From Methanocalculus sp. MSAO_Arc2 (GTDB lineage: Archaea; Halobacteriota; Methanomicrobia; Methanomicrobiales; Methanocorpusculaceae), in the NCBI GenBank assembly GCA_003838065.1, contig QZAC01000109.1, positions 1-21,620 of the forward strand: 21,620 nt of DNA, given 5' to 3'. Below the pieces are notes generated by a model. That model was not told the origin of the DNA. It was given only the letters and a program-made list of their open reading frames with translations, and did not search any database. Position 1 is the stretch's first letter. Each line of letters opens with the position of its first letter. Of the stretch, positions 6,620 to 15,536 are shown in pieces. A program made the position numbers and the translations under genes.

Positions 6620-6643
6620 TCCAGCATCACCAACGTTCAAGAA

Positions 6644-7270
6644 ATGATCCCCCTGATCATCAATTGCAGCAGGAAAACGGTCATCATATTCGGCGGGGGA
6701 GCGGTTGCCGCCAGAAAAGCAGCATACTTCCTCGGAGAGGCCGATCTGAGGGTGATCAGCAGGAGTTTTTCTGATGCAGTCAGTGCCATGCCGGTTGAAC
6801 TGATCCGGGCCGATACCGGCGATCTCTCTGATGACGAGATACGATCACTTCTTGGACCTGCATTTCTTGTGATCGCGGCCACGTCAGATCCAGACCAGAA
6901 CGACCGGATTGGAAGGCTGGCCGCAGAAGAACATATCCTCTTCAATAATGCAGCCGGGGCGGCCGGCGATGTGATCATCCCTGCAATCGTCCGGGGCCGC
7001 CACCTCATCATCGGATTCTCCACCGGCGGGGAAAGCCCGGCGGTTGCCAGGCACCTCCGCGAGCGGTTCGAAGCGATCGCACCTGAGATTGACCGCATGA
7101 TCGACCTCCAGCAGCATCTCAGGGAAGCTTTGAAGAAGACAGCGCTGCCGCAGGAAGAGCGGGCACAAAGACTCTCAGCAGCACTTGCCGACGAGGACAT
7201 CAGAACAGGGCTTCTTCAGAACAGAGAAGAGACGATGCAGATGGCGATAGAGAGGTATTGCAATGAATGA
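6644..7270 (+). CDS. Precorrin-2 dehydrogenase / sirohydrochlorin ferrochelatase-type siroheme synthase
   Basis: Met8/SirC/CysG-N family protein of 208 residues that oxidises precorrin-2 to sirohydrochlorin with NAD, and in some members inserts iron to give siroheme. The NAD-binding loop IIFGGGAVAARKAAYF is at residues 14-29. The segment NNAAGAAGDVIIPAIV (101-116) holds Asp109, matching the catalytic Asp of Met8p, and FSTGGESPAVARHLRE (125-140) is the family signature. It is the first gene of a six-gene operon and overlaps hemA by 8 bases. The start ATG has no ribosome binding site but is at leaderless distance from a TATA-like box. Chelatase activity cannot be judged from sequence; archaeal siroheme also serves the alternative heme route and sulfite reductase. 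Confidence 0.9.
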   Translation: MIPLIINCSRKTVIIFGGGAVAARKAAYFLGEADLRVISRSFSDAVSAMPVELIRADTGDLSDDEIRSLLGPAFLVIAATSDPDQNDRIGRLAAEEHILFNNAAGAAGDVIIPAIVRGRHLIIGFSTGGESPAVARHLRERFEAIAPEIDRMIDLQQHLREALKKTALPQEERAQRLSAALADEDIRTGLLQNREETMQMAIERYCNE

Positions 7271-8537
7271 CGGCCTGCTTGTCCCAATAGCAATTGCCGG
7301 CCTGGACCACCATTCTGCAAACCTCAATGACCTTGAGGAGTTCCGGTTCAACGATGAAGAGGAATTTATCAGGCAGGCCAGGTCGCGGTATAAAGGTGTC
7401 CTGCTGATCCAGACCTGCAACCGCGTGGAAGTTCTTGTCCAGGGGGAGCCAGATGACCTTGCCCGTTTTATGCAGAGCCTTGGGCGAAACCAGTTTACCA
7501 TACATCATGGCATGGGAGCGCTCCGGCACCTCCTCGGACTTGCTGCCGGAATTAACTCCATGATCGTGGGAGAAGACCAGATCCTGGGCCAGATGAGAGA
7601 GGCGCTCCTGACATCAACCGAACACGGAGGAAACAACCAGATCATTGACATATGCATCAATACCGCGATCCATTTTGGAGTGGCTGTGCGGCAGAAGACA
7701 CAGATCAACCGCGGATCGGTCTCGATCGGATCTGCAGCAGTTAAACTCGCAGAAGATCTCATTGGAACACTGAAGAAGCGGCATATCCTGGTCATCGGCA
7801 CAGGCGAGATGGGAAGACTTGTCACAAAAGCGCTCCAGGAAAAAGATCTCACCGCCATCTATGTGACCAACCGGACACACCAGCGGGCAGTCGAGCTCGC
7901 AGATGAAATCGGGGGAAAAGCCGTCACATTCAAAGACCTCTACCCGTATGTGATACTCTCTGATGTCGTCATCTCATGCACAGCGGCCCCTCACGCCGTT
8001 ATCAGGCATACCGAACTCGAAAAAGCCATGCAGGGCAGAACCTGGCCACTTGATTCTGGTCCAAAACCTCTTGTGATCATTGATATCGCCCAGCCACGGG
8101 ATACCGAAATGACGATCAAAGAGATCCCGGGCGTTCATCTCTATACAATCGATGATCTCAGAACAATTTCCGAAGAAAACATGCTTGCCCGCCAGAACGA
8201 GGCGGAGACCATCCGGTCACTTATTGAGATGGAAATCGGCAATTTCATCCAGAAGATCAACCGTGCTGCAGCAAATGACACGATTGCAGCCCTCCACACC
8301 TGGGCTGAAGCAATCCGGATCCGTGAGCGGGACAGGGCAATCAACAGGCTGAAAACAACCGATCCAAGGACAGTCCAGATCGTTGATGACGTCACCCGCG
8401 TCCTCACAAAGAAGATCCTTGCAGACGCTACGATGGCTGTCCGGGTGAGTGCTGAACGCTGCGATCTTGAGACCGCAACCATGATCGTTGATGCCATTAC
8501 AAAAGGAGAGAAGGTATGTTTCCGAAGACACGATTAA
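7263..8537 (+). CDS. hemA: Glutamyl-tRNA reductase
   Basis: Reduces glutamyl-tRNA(Glu) to glutamate-1-semialdehyde with NADPH, the committed step of C5 tetrapyrrole synthesis. The 424 residues contain the catalytic Cys52 in QTCNRVEV, the N-terminal GLDHHSAN, the SMIVGEDQILGQM region (99-111), the dinucleotide site LVIGTGEMG (176-184), and a helical C-terminal dimerisation domain. Length is normal for the family. ATG at 7263 overlaps the previous stop by 8 bases. Its 3' end overlaps hemB by 22 bases. All residues needed for activity appear to be present. Confidence 0.96.
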   Translation: MNDGLLVPIAIAGLDHHSANLNDLEEFRFNDEEEFIRQARSRYKGVLLIQTCNRVEVLVQGEPDDLARFMQSLGRNQFTIHHGMGALRHLLGLAAGINSMIVGEDQILGQMREALLTSTEHGGNNQIIDICINTAIHFGVAVRQKTQINRGSVSIGSAAVKLAEDLIGTLKKRHILVIGTGEMGRLVTKALQEKDLTAIYVTNRTHQRAVELADEIGGKAVTFKDLYPYVILSDVVISCTAAPHAVIRHTELEKAMQGRTWPLDSGPKPLVIIDIAQPRDTEMTIKEIPGVHLYTIDDLRTISEENMLARQNEAETIRSLIEMEIGNFIQKINRAAANDTIAALHTWAEAIRIRERDRAINRLKTTDPRTVQIVDDVTRVLTKKILADATMAVRVSAERCDLETATMIVDAITKGEKVCFRRHD

Positions 8538-9499
8538 GAAGGCTCAGAGGACGGCGGCTCCAACCCCTTATCAGGGAGACAGAACTCCATACAACCGACC
8601 TCATCGCTCCCATCTTCATCGATGAGACGATAGAGCACCCTGTTTTCATCAGCGCGATGCCAGGCCAGTCACGCATCCCTCCGCATGAAATCCAGTCAAC
8701 TATACAGCGCCTCTATGAAGCAGGCATCAGAGCGGTGATCCTCTTTGGAATCCCCATAAAAAAGGATGCAACTGCGTCATCTGCCTATGACGACAACGGC
8801 GTCATTCAGCAGGCAGTCCGATCCATCCGGTCTACTGGCTCTGATATGGTCGTTATCACCGATGTCTGCGCATGCGAATATACCGATCACGGCCACTGCG
8901 GCATCATCACCGAATCAGGAGAATATCCTGATCTCGACAATGACCGCTCACTCGATCTGATGAGCAGCATTGCAGTCAGCCATGCAAAAGCCGGTGCTGA
9001 TATCGTTGCACCATCATGCATGCTTGATGGGCAGGTGCAGGCGATCCGGGAGGCACTTGACGAGCACGGCTACACCAGTATTCCGATACTCTCCTACTCA
9101 TCCAAGTTCGCAAGCGCCCTGTACGGACCTTTCCGCGAAGCGGCTGACTCCGGCTACACCTGTGGCGACCGCACCACCTACCAGATAGACCCGGCAAACG
9201 GAAGAGAAGCATTCCGGGAGTCAGCATTCGACCTCAAAGAAGGTGCCGATATCCTGATGGTCAAGCCTGCCGGCCTGTACCTGGATATCCTCAAAGATAT
9301 CAGATCCCTTGGAGTGCCGGTTGCTGCCTACCAGGTGAGCGGTGAATATGCGATGATCAAAGCAGCAGCAGAACAGGGATGGCTCGATGAACAACAGGTC
9401 GCACTCGAATCACTTACCTGCATCAAGCGGGCCGGGGCAGACCTGATCATAACATATTTTGCAGAGGACGTCTGCAGGTGGTTAAATGAAAAGCGATGA
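8516..9499 (+). CDS. hemB: Delta-aminolevulinic acid dehydratase (porphobilinogen synthase)
   Basis: Condenses two molecules of 5-aminolevulinate to porphobilinogen. The 327-residue protein has the zinc site DVCACEYTDHGHCG with Cys118, Cys120 and Cys128, so it is the zinc-dependent form. The two Schiff-base lysines are Lys197 (SYSSKFAS) and Lys250 (LMVKPA). The C-terminal YQVSGEYAMI is conserved. ATG at 8516 lies inside the end of hemA and is preceded by GGAGAGAAGGT. It overlaps hemL by 14 bases. Confidence 0.97.
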   Translation: MFPKTRLRRLRGRRLQPLIRETELHTTDLIAPIFIDETIEHPVFISAMPGQSRIPPHEIQSTIQRLYEAGIRAVILFGIPIKKDATASSAYDDNGVIQQAVRSIRSTGSDMVVITDVCACEYTDHGHCGIITESGEYPDLDNDRSLDLMSSIAVSHAKAGADIVAPSCMLDGQVQAIREALDEHGYTSIPILSYSSKFASALYGPFREAADSGYTCGDRTTYQIDPANGREAFRESAFDLKEGADILMVKPAGLYLDILKDIRSLGVPVAAYQVSGEYAMIKAAAEQGWLDEQQVALESLTCIKRAGADLIITYFAEDVCRWLNEKR

Positions 9500-10730
9500 A
9501 CTCTTTGAAATTGCACAGAAACTCCTCCCGGGAGGGGTAAGCAGCCCGGTCCGGGCGATCAAGCCCTACCCGTTCTATACCGTTTCGGGAAAAGGCTCAC
9601 AGATAACAACAGCAGATGGCAGGACGCTGATTGACTGCTGCCTGGGATATGGGCCGCTGATCCTTGGTCACAGACCTGAAGCAGTTAAAACCGCAATCGA
9701 AAAGCAGCTTGAAGCAGGCTGGCTCTATGGGACACCGGCAGAGCAGGAGATTGAGATGGCAGAGCGCCTCATAAGGGACCAGCCCGGGATCGAGATGGTC
9801 CGGTGTGTCTCAAGTGGTGCAGAAGCAACCATGTCTGCGATCCGGCTTGCCCGGGGATATACCGGGAAGAAAAAGATCCTCAAAGTTGAAGGAGGATTCC
9901 ATGGTGCCCACGACAGCGTCCTGATCAAGGCTGGATCCGGGGCAACAACACTCGGGATACCTGACTCTGCCGGCATCCCCGAAGCAATTGCCGGGTTCAC
10001 GCGGCAGGTGCCGTACAATGATGCAGAAGCACTGGATTCTATCCTTGCACAAGACCCGGATATCGCCGCGTTCATCCTCGAGCCGGTGATGGGAAATATC
10101 GGCCCGATCCTGCCTGACGATGGGTACCTCAGAGACGCACGATCAATCACAGCCGAACACGATGTCCTCCTGATCTTTGACGAGGTCATCACCGGATACC
10201 GGCTCGGTATTGGCGGTGCCGCACGTGAATATACCATCACCCCGGATATGACGACGCTTGGCAAAGTCATCGGGGGAGGTCTTCCTATCGGCGCATTCGG
10301 AGGCAGGCGGGATATCATGGAGATGATCGCACCCGCAGGCCCGGTCTACCAGGCAGGCACATTCAGCGGAAACCCCCTCTCCCTTGCCGCCGGTATCGCA
10401 ACAATTGACTATCTGAGCGCCCACCCTGAGGAGTATCGTCTGGCAGAAGAGCGCACACGCGCAATTGAAGAGAGCCTCCCTGCATCTGCCGGGGGTTCAT
10501 TTGTCAGAACAAAATCCATCTTCAAGTACTTCTTCAGGCCCGATCCCCCGAAAGACTACATCCAGGCAAAAGAGAGCGATACAAACGCATTCCAGACATT
10601 CTGGAAGAAAGCACTTGAAAGGGGCGTCTTCCTCGCTCCCGCACAGTTTGAATCAAACTTCCTCTCATCTGCCCATACAGACGATTGTATCGAGACAATC
10701 TCCGGGGTCTACCGTTCATGCCTCCCATAA
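9486..10730 (+). CDS. hemL: Glutamate-1-semialdehyde 2,1-aminomutase
   Basis: PLP enzyme that converts glutamate-1-semialdehyde to 5-aminolevulinate; cytoplasmic and expected to act on the product of HemA. In the 414 residues the PLP lysine is Lys260 in TLGKVIGGGLPIGAFGG, the PLP-nitrogen Asp is in FDEVITGYR (232), and the N-terminal LLPGGVSSPVRA is diagnostic for this branch of class III aminotransferases. The substrate-shuttle motif SSGAEATMSAIR is at 109-120. The start at 9486 overlaps hemB by 14 bases; the stop overlaps hemC by 13. Confidence 0.97.
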   Translation: MKSDELFEIAQKLLPGGVSSPVRAIKPYPFYTVSGKGSQITTADGRTLIDCCLGYGPLILGHRPEAVKTAIEKQLEAGWLYGTPAEQEIEMAERLIRDQPGIEMVRCVSSGAEATMSAIRLARGYTGKKKILKVEGGFHGAHDSVLIKAGSGATTLGIPDSAGIPEAIAGFTRQVPYNDAEALDSILAQDPDIAAFILEPVMGNIGPILPDDGYLRDARSITAEHDVLLIFDEVITGYRLGIGGAAREYTITPDMTTLGKVIGGGLPIGAFGGRRDIMEMIAPAGPVYQAGTFSGNPLSLAAGIATIDYLSAHPEEYRLAEERTRAIEESLPASAGGSFVRTKSIFKYFFRPDPPKDYIQAKESDTNAFQTFWKKALERGVFLAPAQFESNFLSSAHTDDCIETISGVYRSCLP

Positions 10731-11611
10731 TCCGGATTGGCACCCGTGGCAGTGCGCTTGCCCGGAGACAGGCCGGGATAGTGACACATCAGCTAGCAGA
10801 ATCCGGGATAGAGACAGAGATTATCGTCATAAGAACGCATGGCGATGCAGAAACCGGCGTCCCGCTTCACCAGGTCGGTGGCCAGGGAATCTTTGTGCGT
10901 GCCCTTGATGATGCCATCCTGCGGGGGGAGATTGACTGTGCAGTACACAGCATGAAGGATATCCCTGCCGCACGACCGGATGGAATCGAAACAGCGGCAA
11001 TCCTTCCCCGGGATCCGCCAAACGACTATATGGCTTTTGAAAAGCCGCTCGATAGCGTTCAAAGCATTGGAACATCCAGCACCAGGCGGCGAGCCCAGCT
11101 CCTCCGGTACAACCCGGATCTTACAATCCTTGAGCTGAGGGGAAACATTGATACACGAATCAGAAAACTCAAATCCGGAGAGTATGACGCGATCATGCTG
11201 GCAGAAGCAGGACTTGTCCGGATGAGACTGCACCAGAACGGCATCAGGCTCCCGGCACTGCATTTTGTCCCTGCTCCAAACCAGGGAACAATCGCAATCG
11301 TCTGCAGGGATGATACAGACCTTATTGAACAGCTCAAGCCCCTCGATCACCCGGGGACACGGATGGATACCATGATTGAGCGTGCGGTGATGGAGGAAGT
11401 AGGGGGAGGCTGCTTTACGCCACAGGGAATCTATTGCCGGGACAACAATCTGATCGCCGAAGTCCTCTCCCTTGATGGCGGACGGTTTGAGCGGATTGAG
11501 GAGCGGGTGACAACAACTGAAGAGGCCCGCCAGGTCGGCCGGGAACTCAGAATCCGATCGCTAGACCTGATAACTGAAGCAAAACAGATACTGGAGTTGA
11601 AAGATCCATGA
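10718..11611 (+). CDS. hemC: Porphobilinogen deaminase (hydroxymethylbilane synthase)
   Basis: Polymerises four porphobilinogens to hydroxymethylbilane. The 297 residues begin MPPIIRIGTRGSALARRQ, the classic N terminus. The dipyrromethane cofactor is bound by Cys232 in EVGGGCFTPQG; Asp82 in VHSMKDIPA is the catalytic acid. The ATG at 10718 is preferred to an upstream in-frame TTG at 10685: it starts right at the family N terminus and GGGGT lies about 10 bases before it. It overlaps hemL by 13 bases and the next gene by 4 (ATGA). Confidence 0.96.
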   Translation: MPPIIRIGTRGSALARRQAGIVTHQLAESGIETEIIVIRTHGDAETGVPLHQVGGQGIFVRALDDAILRGEIDCAVHSMKDIPAARPDGIETAAILPRDPPNDYMAFEKPLDSVQSIGTSSTRRRAQLLRYNPDLTILELRGNIDTRIRKLKSGEYDAIMLAEAGLVRMRLHQNGIRLPALHFVPAPNQGTIAIVCRDDTDLIEQLKPLDHPGTRMDTMIERAVMEEVGGGCFTPQGIYCRDNNLIAEVLSLDGGRFERIEERVTTTEEARQVGRELRIRSLDLITEAKQILELKDP

Positions 11612-12369
11612 GCGGGAGAGTGTACCTTGTCGGATCCGGGCCAGGAGCCCCTGGCCTCATAACGTTTCGTGCGCGGGAAGTCATCGATTCTGCTGACGTC
11701 ATCCTCTATGACCAGCTGCCAGGTGATCTGATCCTGGCTACCCTTCCGGCAGGTGCTGAGAAGATCAACTGTGGGAAATTTGGAGGAGCCCATACCCTGA
11801 CCCAGGAGGAGATTGAGAACCTGATGGTCCATCATGCACAACAGGGGAAAAAAGTCGTCAGGCTCAAAGGAGGAGACCCATTCGTCTTTGGAAGGGGAGG
11901 CGAAGAGATGGAGGTCCTGAGGGAGCATAATATCCCGGTTGAGGTTGTTCCGGGAGTCACAAGCGCTGTTGCGGTTCCCGCATGCTGCGGTATACCGGTC
12001 ACCCACCGGAGCCATGCCAGCCAGGTCACCTTCCTGACCGGACATGAAGACCCGACAAAGGAAGAATCAGCCATCGACTGGGGATGGCTTGCACAATCTC
12101 CCGGTACCATCGTGATCCTGATGGGAGTGAAAAACCTGGGTGATATTGCATCATCACTCATGGAGCATGGCATGGACAGCAAGAAACCTGTTGCCATCAT
12201 CGAACAGGGCAACAGACCTGATCAGCGGGTCACCACCGGGGTACTTTCAGATATCCAGGACAAGGCTCTGGCGGCAGGGGTGAAGCCTCCTGCGATCATC
12301 GTGATCGGAGATGTTGTATCGCTCTACCGTGATGGAAGCGAGGGAGATTGGGCCAGATCAACAATATGA
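11608..12369 (+). CDS. cobA: Uroporphyrinogen-III C-methyltransferase (SUMT)
   Basis: Transfers two methyl groups from S-adenosylmethionine to uroporphyrinogen III, giving precorrin-2 for siroheme, cobalamin and F430. The 253 residues show LVGSGPGAPGLIT at 7-19, VVRLKGGDPFVFGRGGEE near 87-104, and VVPGVTSAVAVPACCGIPVTHR around 113-135, all signatures of the tetrapyrrole methylase family and of the SUMT branch. No fused uroporphyrinogen-III synthase domain follows. Start overlaps hemC by the ATGA arrangement. It is the last gene of the operon: after it comes 121 bases of non-coding sequence, not hemD. An equivalent name would be sumT or the C-terminal half of cysG. Confidence 0.95.
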   Translation: MSGRVYLVGSGPGAPGLITFRAREVIDSADVILYDQLPGDLILATLPAGAEKINCGKFGGAHTLTQEEIENLMVHHAQQGKKVVRLKGGDPFVFGRGGEEMEVLREHNIPVEVVPGVTSAVAVPACCGIPVTHRSHASQVTFLTGHEDPTKEESAIDWGWLAQSPGTIVILMGVKNLGDIASSLMEHGMDSKKPVAIIEQGNRPDQRVTTGVLSDIQDKALAAGVKPPAIIVIGDVVSLYRDGSEGDWARSTI

Positions 12370-12429
12370 CTGAAGGCGTCGGGTAGTTAATTTGCGCCTG
12401 TGCACCGACATTCATCCTGGAGAAATCGA

Positions 12430-12436
12430 TCTTTTT
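12430..12436 (+). terminator. Weak T-run after the tetrapyrrole operon
   Basis: TCTTTTTG lies about 60 bases after the last stop and before the ilvD promoter region; a candidate terminator only. Confidence 0.3.
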
Positions 12437-12490
12437 GTCATCATTTCAGTAACCATAAACACTATTGAAGACGACGTACTGTGATTACCT

Positions 12491-14134
12491 ATGCGCAGTG
12501 ATGAAATTAAAAAGGGCTACCCCCGGGCACCGAACCGCTCCCTGCTGCGGTCGCTTGGTGTTTCCGACACCGAGATGGACCTCCCGTTCATCGGGATCGC
12601 CAATGCCTGGAATGATATCGTCCCCGGACATACACACCTGCGAAACCTCTCTGCAAAAGTAAGGGAAGGAATCGCAGCAGGCGGAGGAGTGCCATTTGAG
12701 TTTGGCACAATCGGGATCTGCGATGGTATTGCAATGGGCCATATGGGGATGCGGTACTCGCTGCCGTCACGTGAGAACATCGCCGACTCAATCGAGCTGA
12801 TGGTGGAGGCACACCGGTTTGACGGTATCGTCCTCATCGGCACATGTGACAAGATCGTCCCCGGCATGCTGATGGCAGCAGCCAGGCTTGATATCCCGGC
12901 TATCATGCTCACCGGAGGACCGATGATGCCGGGGTCACTTGATGGAAGAGACCTGTCACTCATTGATGTCTTTGAAGCAGTCGGCAAAGTCGCGTCAGGC
13001 GCTTTCCCTGAAGAGGAGCTCTGCACCCTCGAATGTGCGGCAATGCCGGGATGCGGGAGCTGCCAGGGGCTGTATACCGCAAATACAATGGCATGCATGT
13101 CCGAGGCCATGGGCATGTCTCTTGCCGGATCTGCTGCAATACCTGCGGTTGATGCAGGAAAGCTCAGGGTGGCACGAGAAACCGGAACGAGGATTATGGA
13201 GCTTGTTTCATCCGGGATGAGCGCCCGCGACATCATCACGGAGAAGAGCATCAGAAATGCCGTACGGGTTGACATGGCACTTGGCGGATCCACAAACACG
13301 GTCCTTCACTTAATGGCAATCGCACGCGAGGCAGGTATTACCCTGGACCTTGAAACCTTCAACAGGATCAGTGATGAGACCCCGCATATCTGCCATATGC
13401 AACCTGCAGGCCCGCACGCAATGGTTGCACTTCACCGTGCAGGCGGGATCCCGGCCGTCTTCTCACGTTTGATCTCATATTTCGAACCTGCAGAGACCGT
13501 ATCAGGAAAAACTGTGAATGATATCGCAGGGGAGGTGCTCCATATTGATGAGAACGTTGTTCGTCCGCTTGATAATCCGATCCATGCAACCGGCGGCCTC
13601 AGAATCCTCTTTGGGACACTCGCACCCGATGGTGCGGTCGTCAAATATGGTGCAGTATCAGAATCGATGTGGAAACATACCGGACCGGCCAGGGTCTTTG
13701 ATGGTGAAGAGCCTGCAATGAAGGCGATCCTGGCAAAAGAGATCCGCGAAGGTGATGTTGTCGTCATCAGGTATGAGGGTCCGAAAGGGGGCCCGGGAAT
13801 GCCTGAGATGCTCTCGCCCACCTCGGCACTGATGGGTCTTGGATATGAGCGGGTTGTGCTGATCACAGATGGCAGGTTCTCTGGCGGCACCCGGGGACCC
13901 TGCATTGGCCATGTAGCACCTGAAGCAGAAGCCGGAGGACCAATTGGCATCGTCAGGGACGGAGATGAAATTGCACTCGATCTTTCTGCCAAACGCCTTG
14001 ACCTGATGGTGGATGAGAACGAACGTGAAAAAAGACAGAGGATGTGGAAGCCAAAGTCCCGGCCGCTCTCCGGGGTGCTCGCACGGTATGCACGGACAGT
14101 CGGACAGGCAGACTCCGGTGCCGTCCAATTATAA
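12491..14134 (+). CDS. ilvD: Dihydroxy-acid dehydratase
   Basis: Iron-sulfur enzyme of valine, isoleucine and leucine synthesis that dehydrates 2,3-dihydroxy-isovalerate and -methylvalerate. The 547 residues carry the cluster and metal site CDGIAMGHMGMRYSLPSRE (77-95), GTCDKIVPGMLMAA (117-130) and GCGSCQGLYTANTM (187-200), with Cys119, Cys188/Cys191 and Asp78, Asp120, Lys121. The first cluster position reads NAWNDIVPGH, without the Cys of the plant [2Fe-2S] type, so it groups with the oxygen-sensitive E. coli-like form. The C-terminal ITDGRFSGGTRGPCIGHVAPEA is intact. No ribosome binding site is clear before ATG 12491; a TATA-like ACCATAAACAC about 40 bases upstream suggests a short leader. 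Monocistronic. Confidence 0.96.
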   Translation: MRSDEIKKGYPRAPNRSLLRSLGVSDTEMDLPFIGIANAWNDIVPGHTHLRNLSAKVREGIAAGGGVPFEFGTIGICDGIAMGHMGMRYSLPSRENIADSIELMVEAHRFDGIVLIGTCDKIVPGMLMAAARLDIPAIMLTGGPMMPGSLDGRDLSLIDVFEAVGKVASGAFPEEELCTLECAAMPGCGSCQGLYTANTMACMSEAMGMSLAGSAAIPAVDAGKLRVARETGTRIMELVSSGMSARDIITEKSIRNAVRVDMALGGSTNTVLHLMAIAREAGITLDLETFNRISDETPHICHMQPAGPHAMVALHRAGGIPAVFSRLISYFEPAETVSGKTVNDIAGEVLHIDENVVRPLDNPIHATGGLRILFGTLAPDGAVVKYGAVSESMWKHTGPARVFDGEEPAMKAILAKEIREGDVVVIRYEGPKGGPGMPEMLSPTSALMGLGYERVVLITDGRFSGGTRGPCIGHVAPEAEAGGPIGIVRDGDEIALDLSAKRLDLMVDENEREKRQRMWKPKSRPLSGVLARYARTVGQADSGAVQL

Positions 14135-14143
14135 TTTCATCAC

Positions 14144-14151
14144 TTTTTTTT
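14144..14151 (+). terminator. T8 terminator of ilvD
   Basis: Eight T bases 10 bases past the ilvD stop. Confidence 0.6.
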
Positions 14152-14157
14152 CAGGCG

Positions 14158-14163
14158 AAAAAA
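14158..14163 (-). terminator. T-run terminator of the CetZ gene
   Basis: Six A bases on the plus strand give a T6 run downstream of the minus-strand gene ending at 14206; together with the ilvD T-run it separates the two convergent units. Confidence 0.45.
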
Positions 14164-14205
14164 TGATTTTTATGGTATTTTCAGCCAAACAATCGTTTGG
14201 TAATC

Positions 14206-15366
14206 TCACTCAAAGAGTGGATCGATTGCATCCTCAAACATCGTACTTGTCCGATCCTTGGTTTTGATGACTTCTTCCCTGGTATCCCGTGCAACATCGA
14301 GGAGCTCAGTGATCCTTGGTGCATTGGTAATTGACGCAAGCAGAACCACTGTAGCGATATAATTTGATTCAAGAGGATAATCGCCGCCACGCACTTCAAT
14401 ACCGGCGATATTTTCTTCAACCCATGATTTGGATTTTTCAACACCTTTTCTGTCCATCTCGTCCGGAGGGCCTGCAACGAGTACAAGAGCGCGTTCGGCG
14501 GTTGTATAATCGCAGGGAAGCGTCAGGCGCCCGAGCATAGCTCTTCTCACAAGTGAGATAATCTTTGCTGATTTATCCTCACCGGTGAGTACCTCCTCTG
14601 ATTGCGTTTTCTTTTTTAATCCGGAAAAGAAGCTTTTCTTCGGATTTGATTTCGTAATAACATCAGAGATTGCATACCCGATGGTTGAGATGCCGCCTCC
14701 ACGCAGGGTATTAATAATCTCTGAAGAATCGATGACCATCTCCCCAACACCGAGTTTCCCGACCTCGCCAGCACGGAAGAGGACACCGAACCTGCGCACA
14801 AGCTCTTCATTGAGCCGGTTAAATGCGCTTTTGACACTTTCACCTTCATTTTTCCATGCAGCATTATCGAAGACCAGGGTATTATCAGCTTCATTGACAA
14901 GCGTGGCGAGACTGCGGGCTGCATTGTATGAGTAGAGCCGTCCTTCTTCCGGAGCAGGGAGCATAACAAGTGCATATACGGGCTCCCGGTAGATGCGTTT
15001 CAAATGCCTGCAGAGAACCGGAGAACCACCTGATCCCGTGCCCCCGCCAAGGCCTGCGACAACAACAAATGCATCGACATCATATGTTCCTCTCGTGTCG
15101 ACAGCATTGATGATGGTATCGATCTCATCTGCAGTGATCTTTGCCCCGGTCACATTATCTGTTCCCACACCATGGCCTTTTACAACAGTCTGACCAATGA
15201 GGAGCCGGTCTTTCATATCGATATTTTTTAACCCCATCAGATCAGTTCGTGCTGAATTGACAGCAATCCCCCGGAAGTTATTTTTCTTGAGCTTTCGATC
15301 GTGTTCAAGGAACATGTCCACGATCTTACCCCCGGCCTGTCCAAACCCGATAAAAAATACCCGCAT
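14206..15366 (-). CDS. cetZ: CetZ/FtsZ3-family tubulin-like GTPase
   Basis: GTP-binding cytoskeletal protein of the archaeal tubulin superfamily. Of its 386 residues, MRVFFIGFGQAGGKIVDMF (1-19) is the CetZ-type N terminus, GLGGGTGSGG (105-114) is the tubulin signature loop, and YNAARSLATLVNEADNTLVF (147-166) and AFNRLNEELVRRF (181-193) match the nucleotide-contacting helices. CetZ proteins control cell shape and motility in haloarchaea; the role in methanogens is not known. A basic, Ser-rich insertion (SNPKKSFFSGLKKKTQSEE) sits in the C-terminal half. The ATG at 15366 is preferred to an upstream in-frame start 32 codons earlier because the family begins at MRVFF and AGGTG lies 9 bases before it. 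A clear TATA box is 55 bases upstream. Gene is monocistronic. Confidence 0.9.
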   Translation of the reverse strand: MRVFFIGFGQAGGKIVDMFLEHDRKLKKNNFRGIAVNSARTDLMGLKNIDMKDRLLIGQTVVKGHGVGTDNVTGAKITADEIDTIINAVDTRGTYDVDAFVVVAGLGGGTGSGGSPVLCRHLKRIYREPVYALVMLPAPEEGRLYSYNAARSLATLVNEADNTLVFDNAAWKNEGESVKSAFNRLNEELVRRFGVLFRAGEVGKLGVGEMVIDSSEIINTLRGGGISTIGYAISDVITKSNPKKSFFSGLKKKTQSEEVLTGEDKSAKIISLVRRAMLGRLTLPCDYTTAERALVLVAGPPDEMDRKGVEKSKSWVEENIAGIEVRGGDYPLESNYIATVVLLASITNAPRITELLDVARDTREEVIKTKDRTSTMFEDAIDPLFE

Positions 15367-15411
15367 AGTATTGACACCTGCCACTTGAATGTTGGTAAGT
15401 GTAGTATCTCG

Positions 15412-15421
15412 AATATATAAG
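15412..15421 (-). promoter_or_regulatory. TATA box of the CetZ gene
   Basis: CTTATATATTC on the minus strand predicts a start near 15389, giving a leader of about 22 bases that contains the ribosome binding site. This also excludes the longer reading-frame start at 15462. Confidence 0.65.
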
Positions 15422-15536
15422 AGATTATCGAAATAATCCATCTCGATTAATATGTTTTTCAAATTAAATTAAAAATAGATAATATATATTTTGATAGTCG
15501 AGATATAATGTAAAGATATTCATACACACCATTCAA

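Larger units (their letters stand above)
6172..6643. other. 472-bp gene-less purine-rich region
   Basis: No convincing gene is seen here. After a strong TATA-like sequence TTTATAAG (6241-6248, usable in both directions) the plus strand is very rich in A and G from about 6255 to 6540. Within it are short phased repeats: AGATGGTCAAG/AGATGGTGAAG (6427-6448, 11-bp period) and a run of 10-bp units of the type ACAGAGGTAA (6481-6520). A 36-codon frame (6250-6357) and a 96-codon minus frame lack ribosome binding sites. It may hold an untranslated RNA or a decayed gene. Confidence 0.6.

Noticed and set aside
12517..13299. Minus-strand frame of 260 codons inside ilvD
   Set aside because: Lies fully antisense to well-conserved ilvD; no ribosome binding site or family match.
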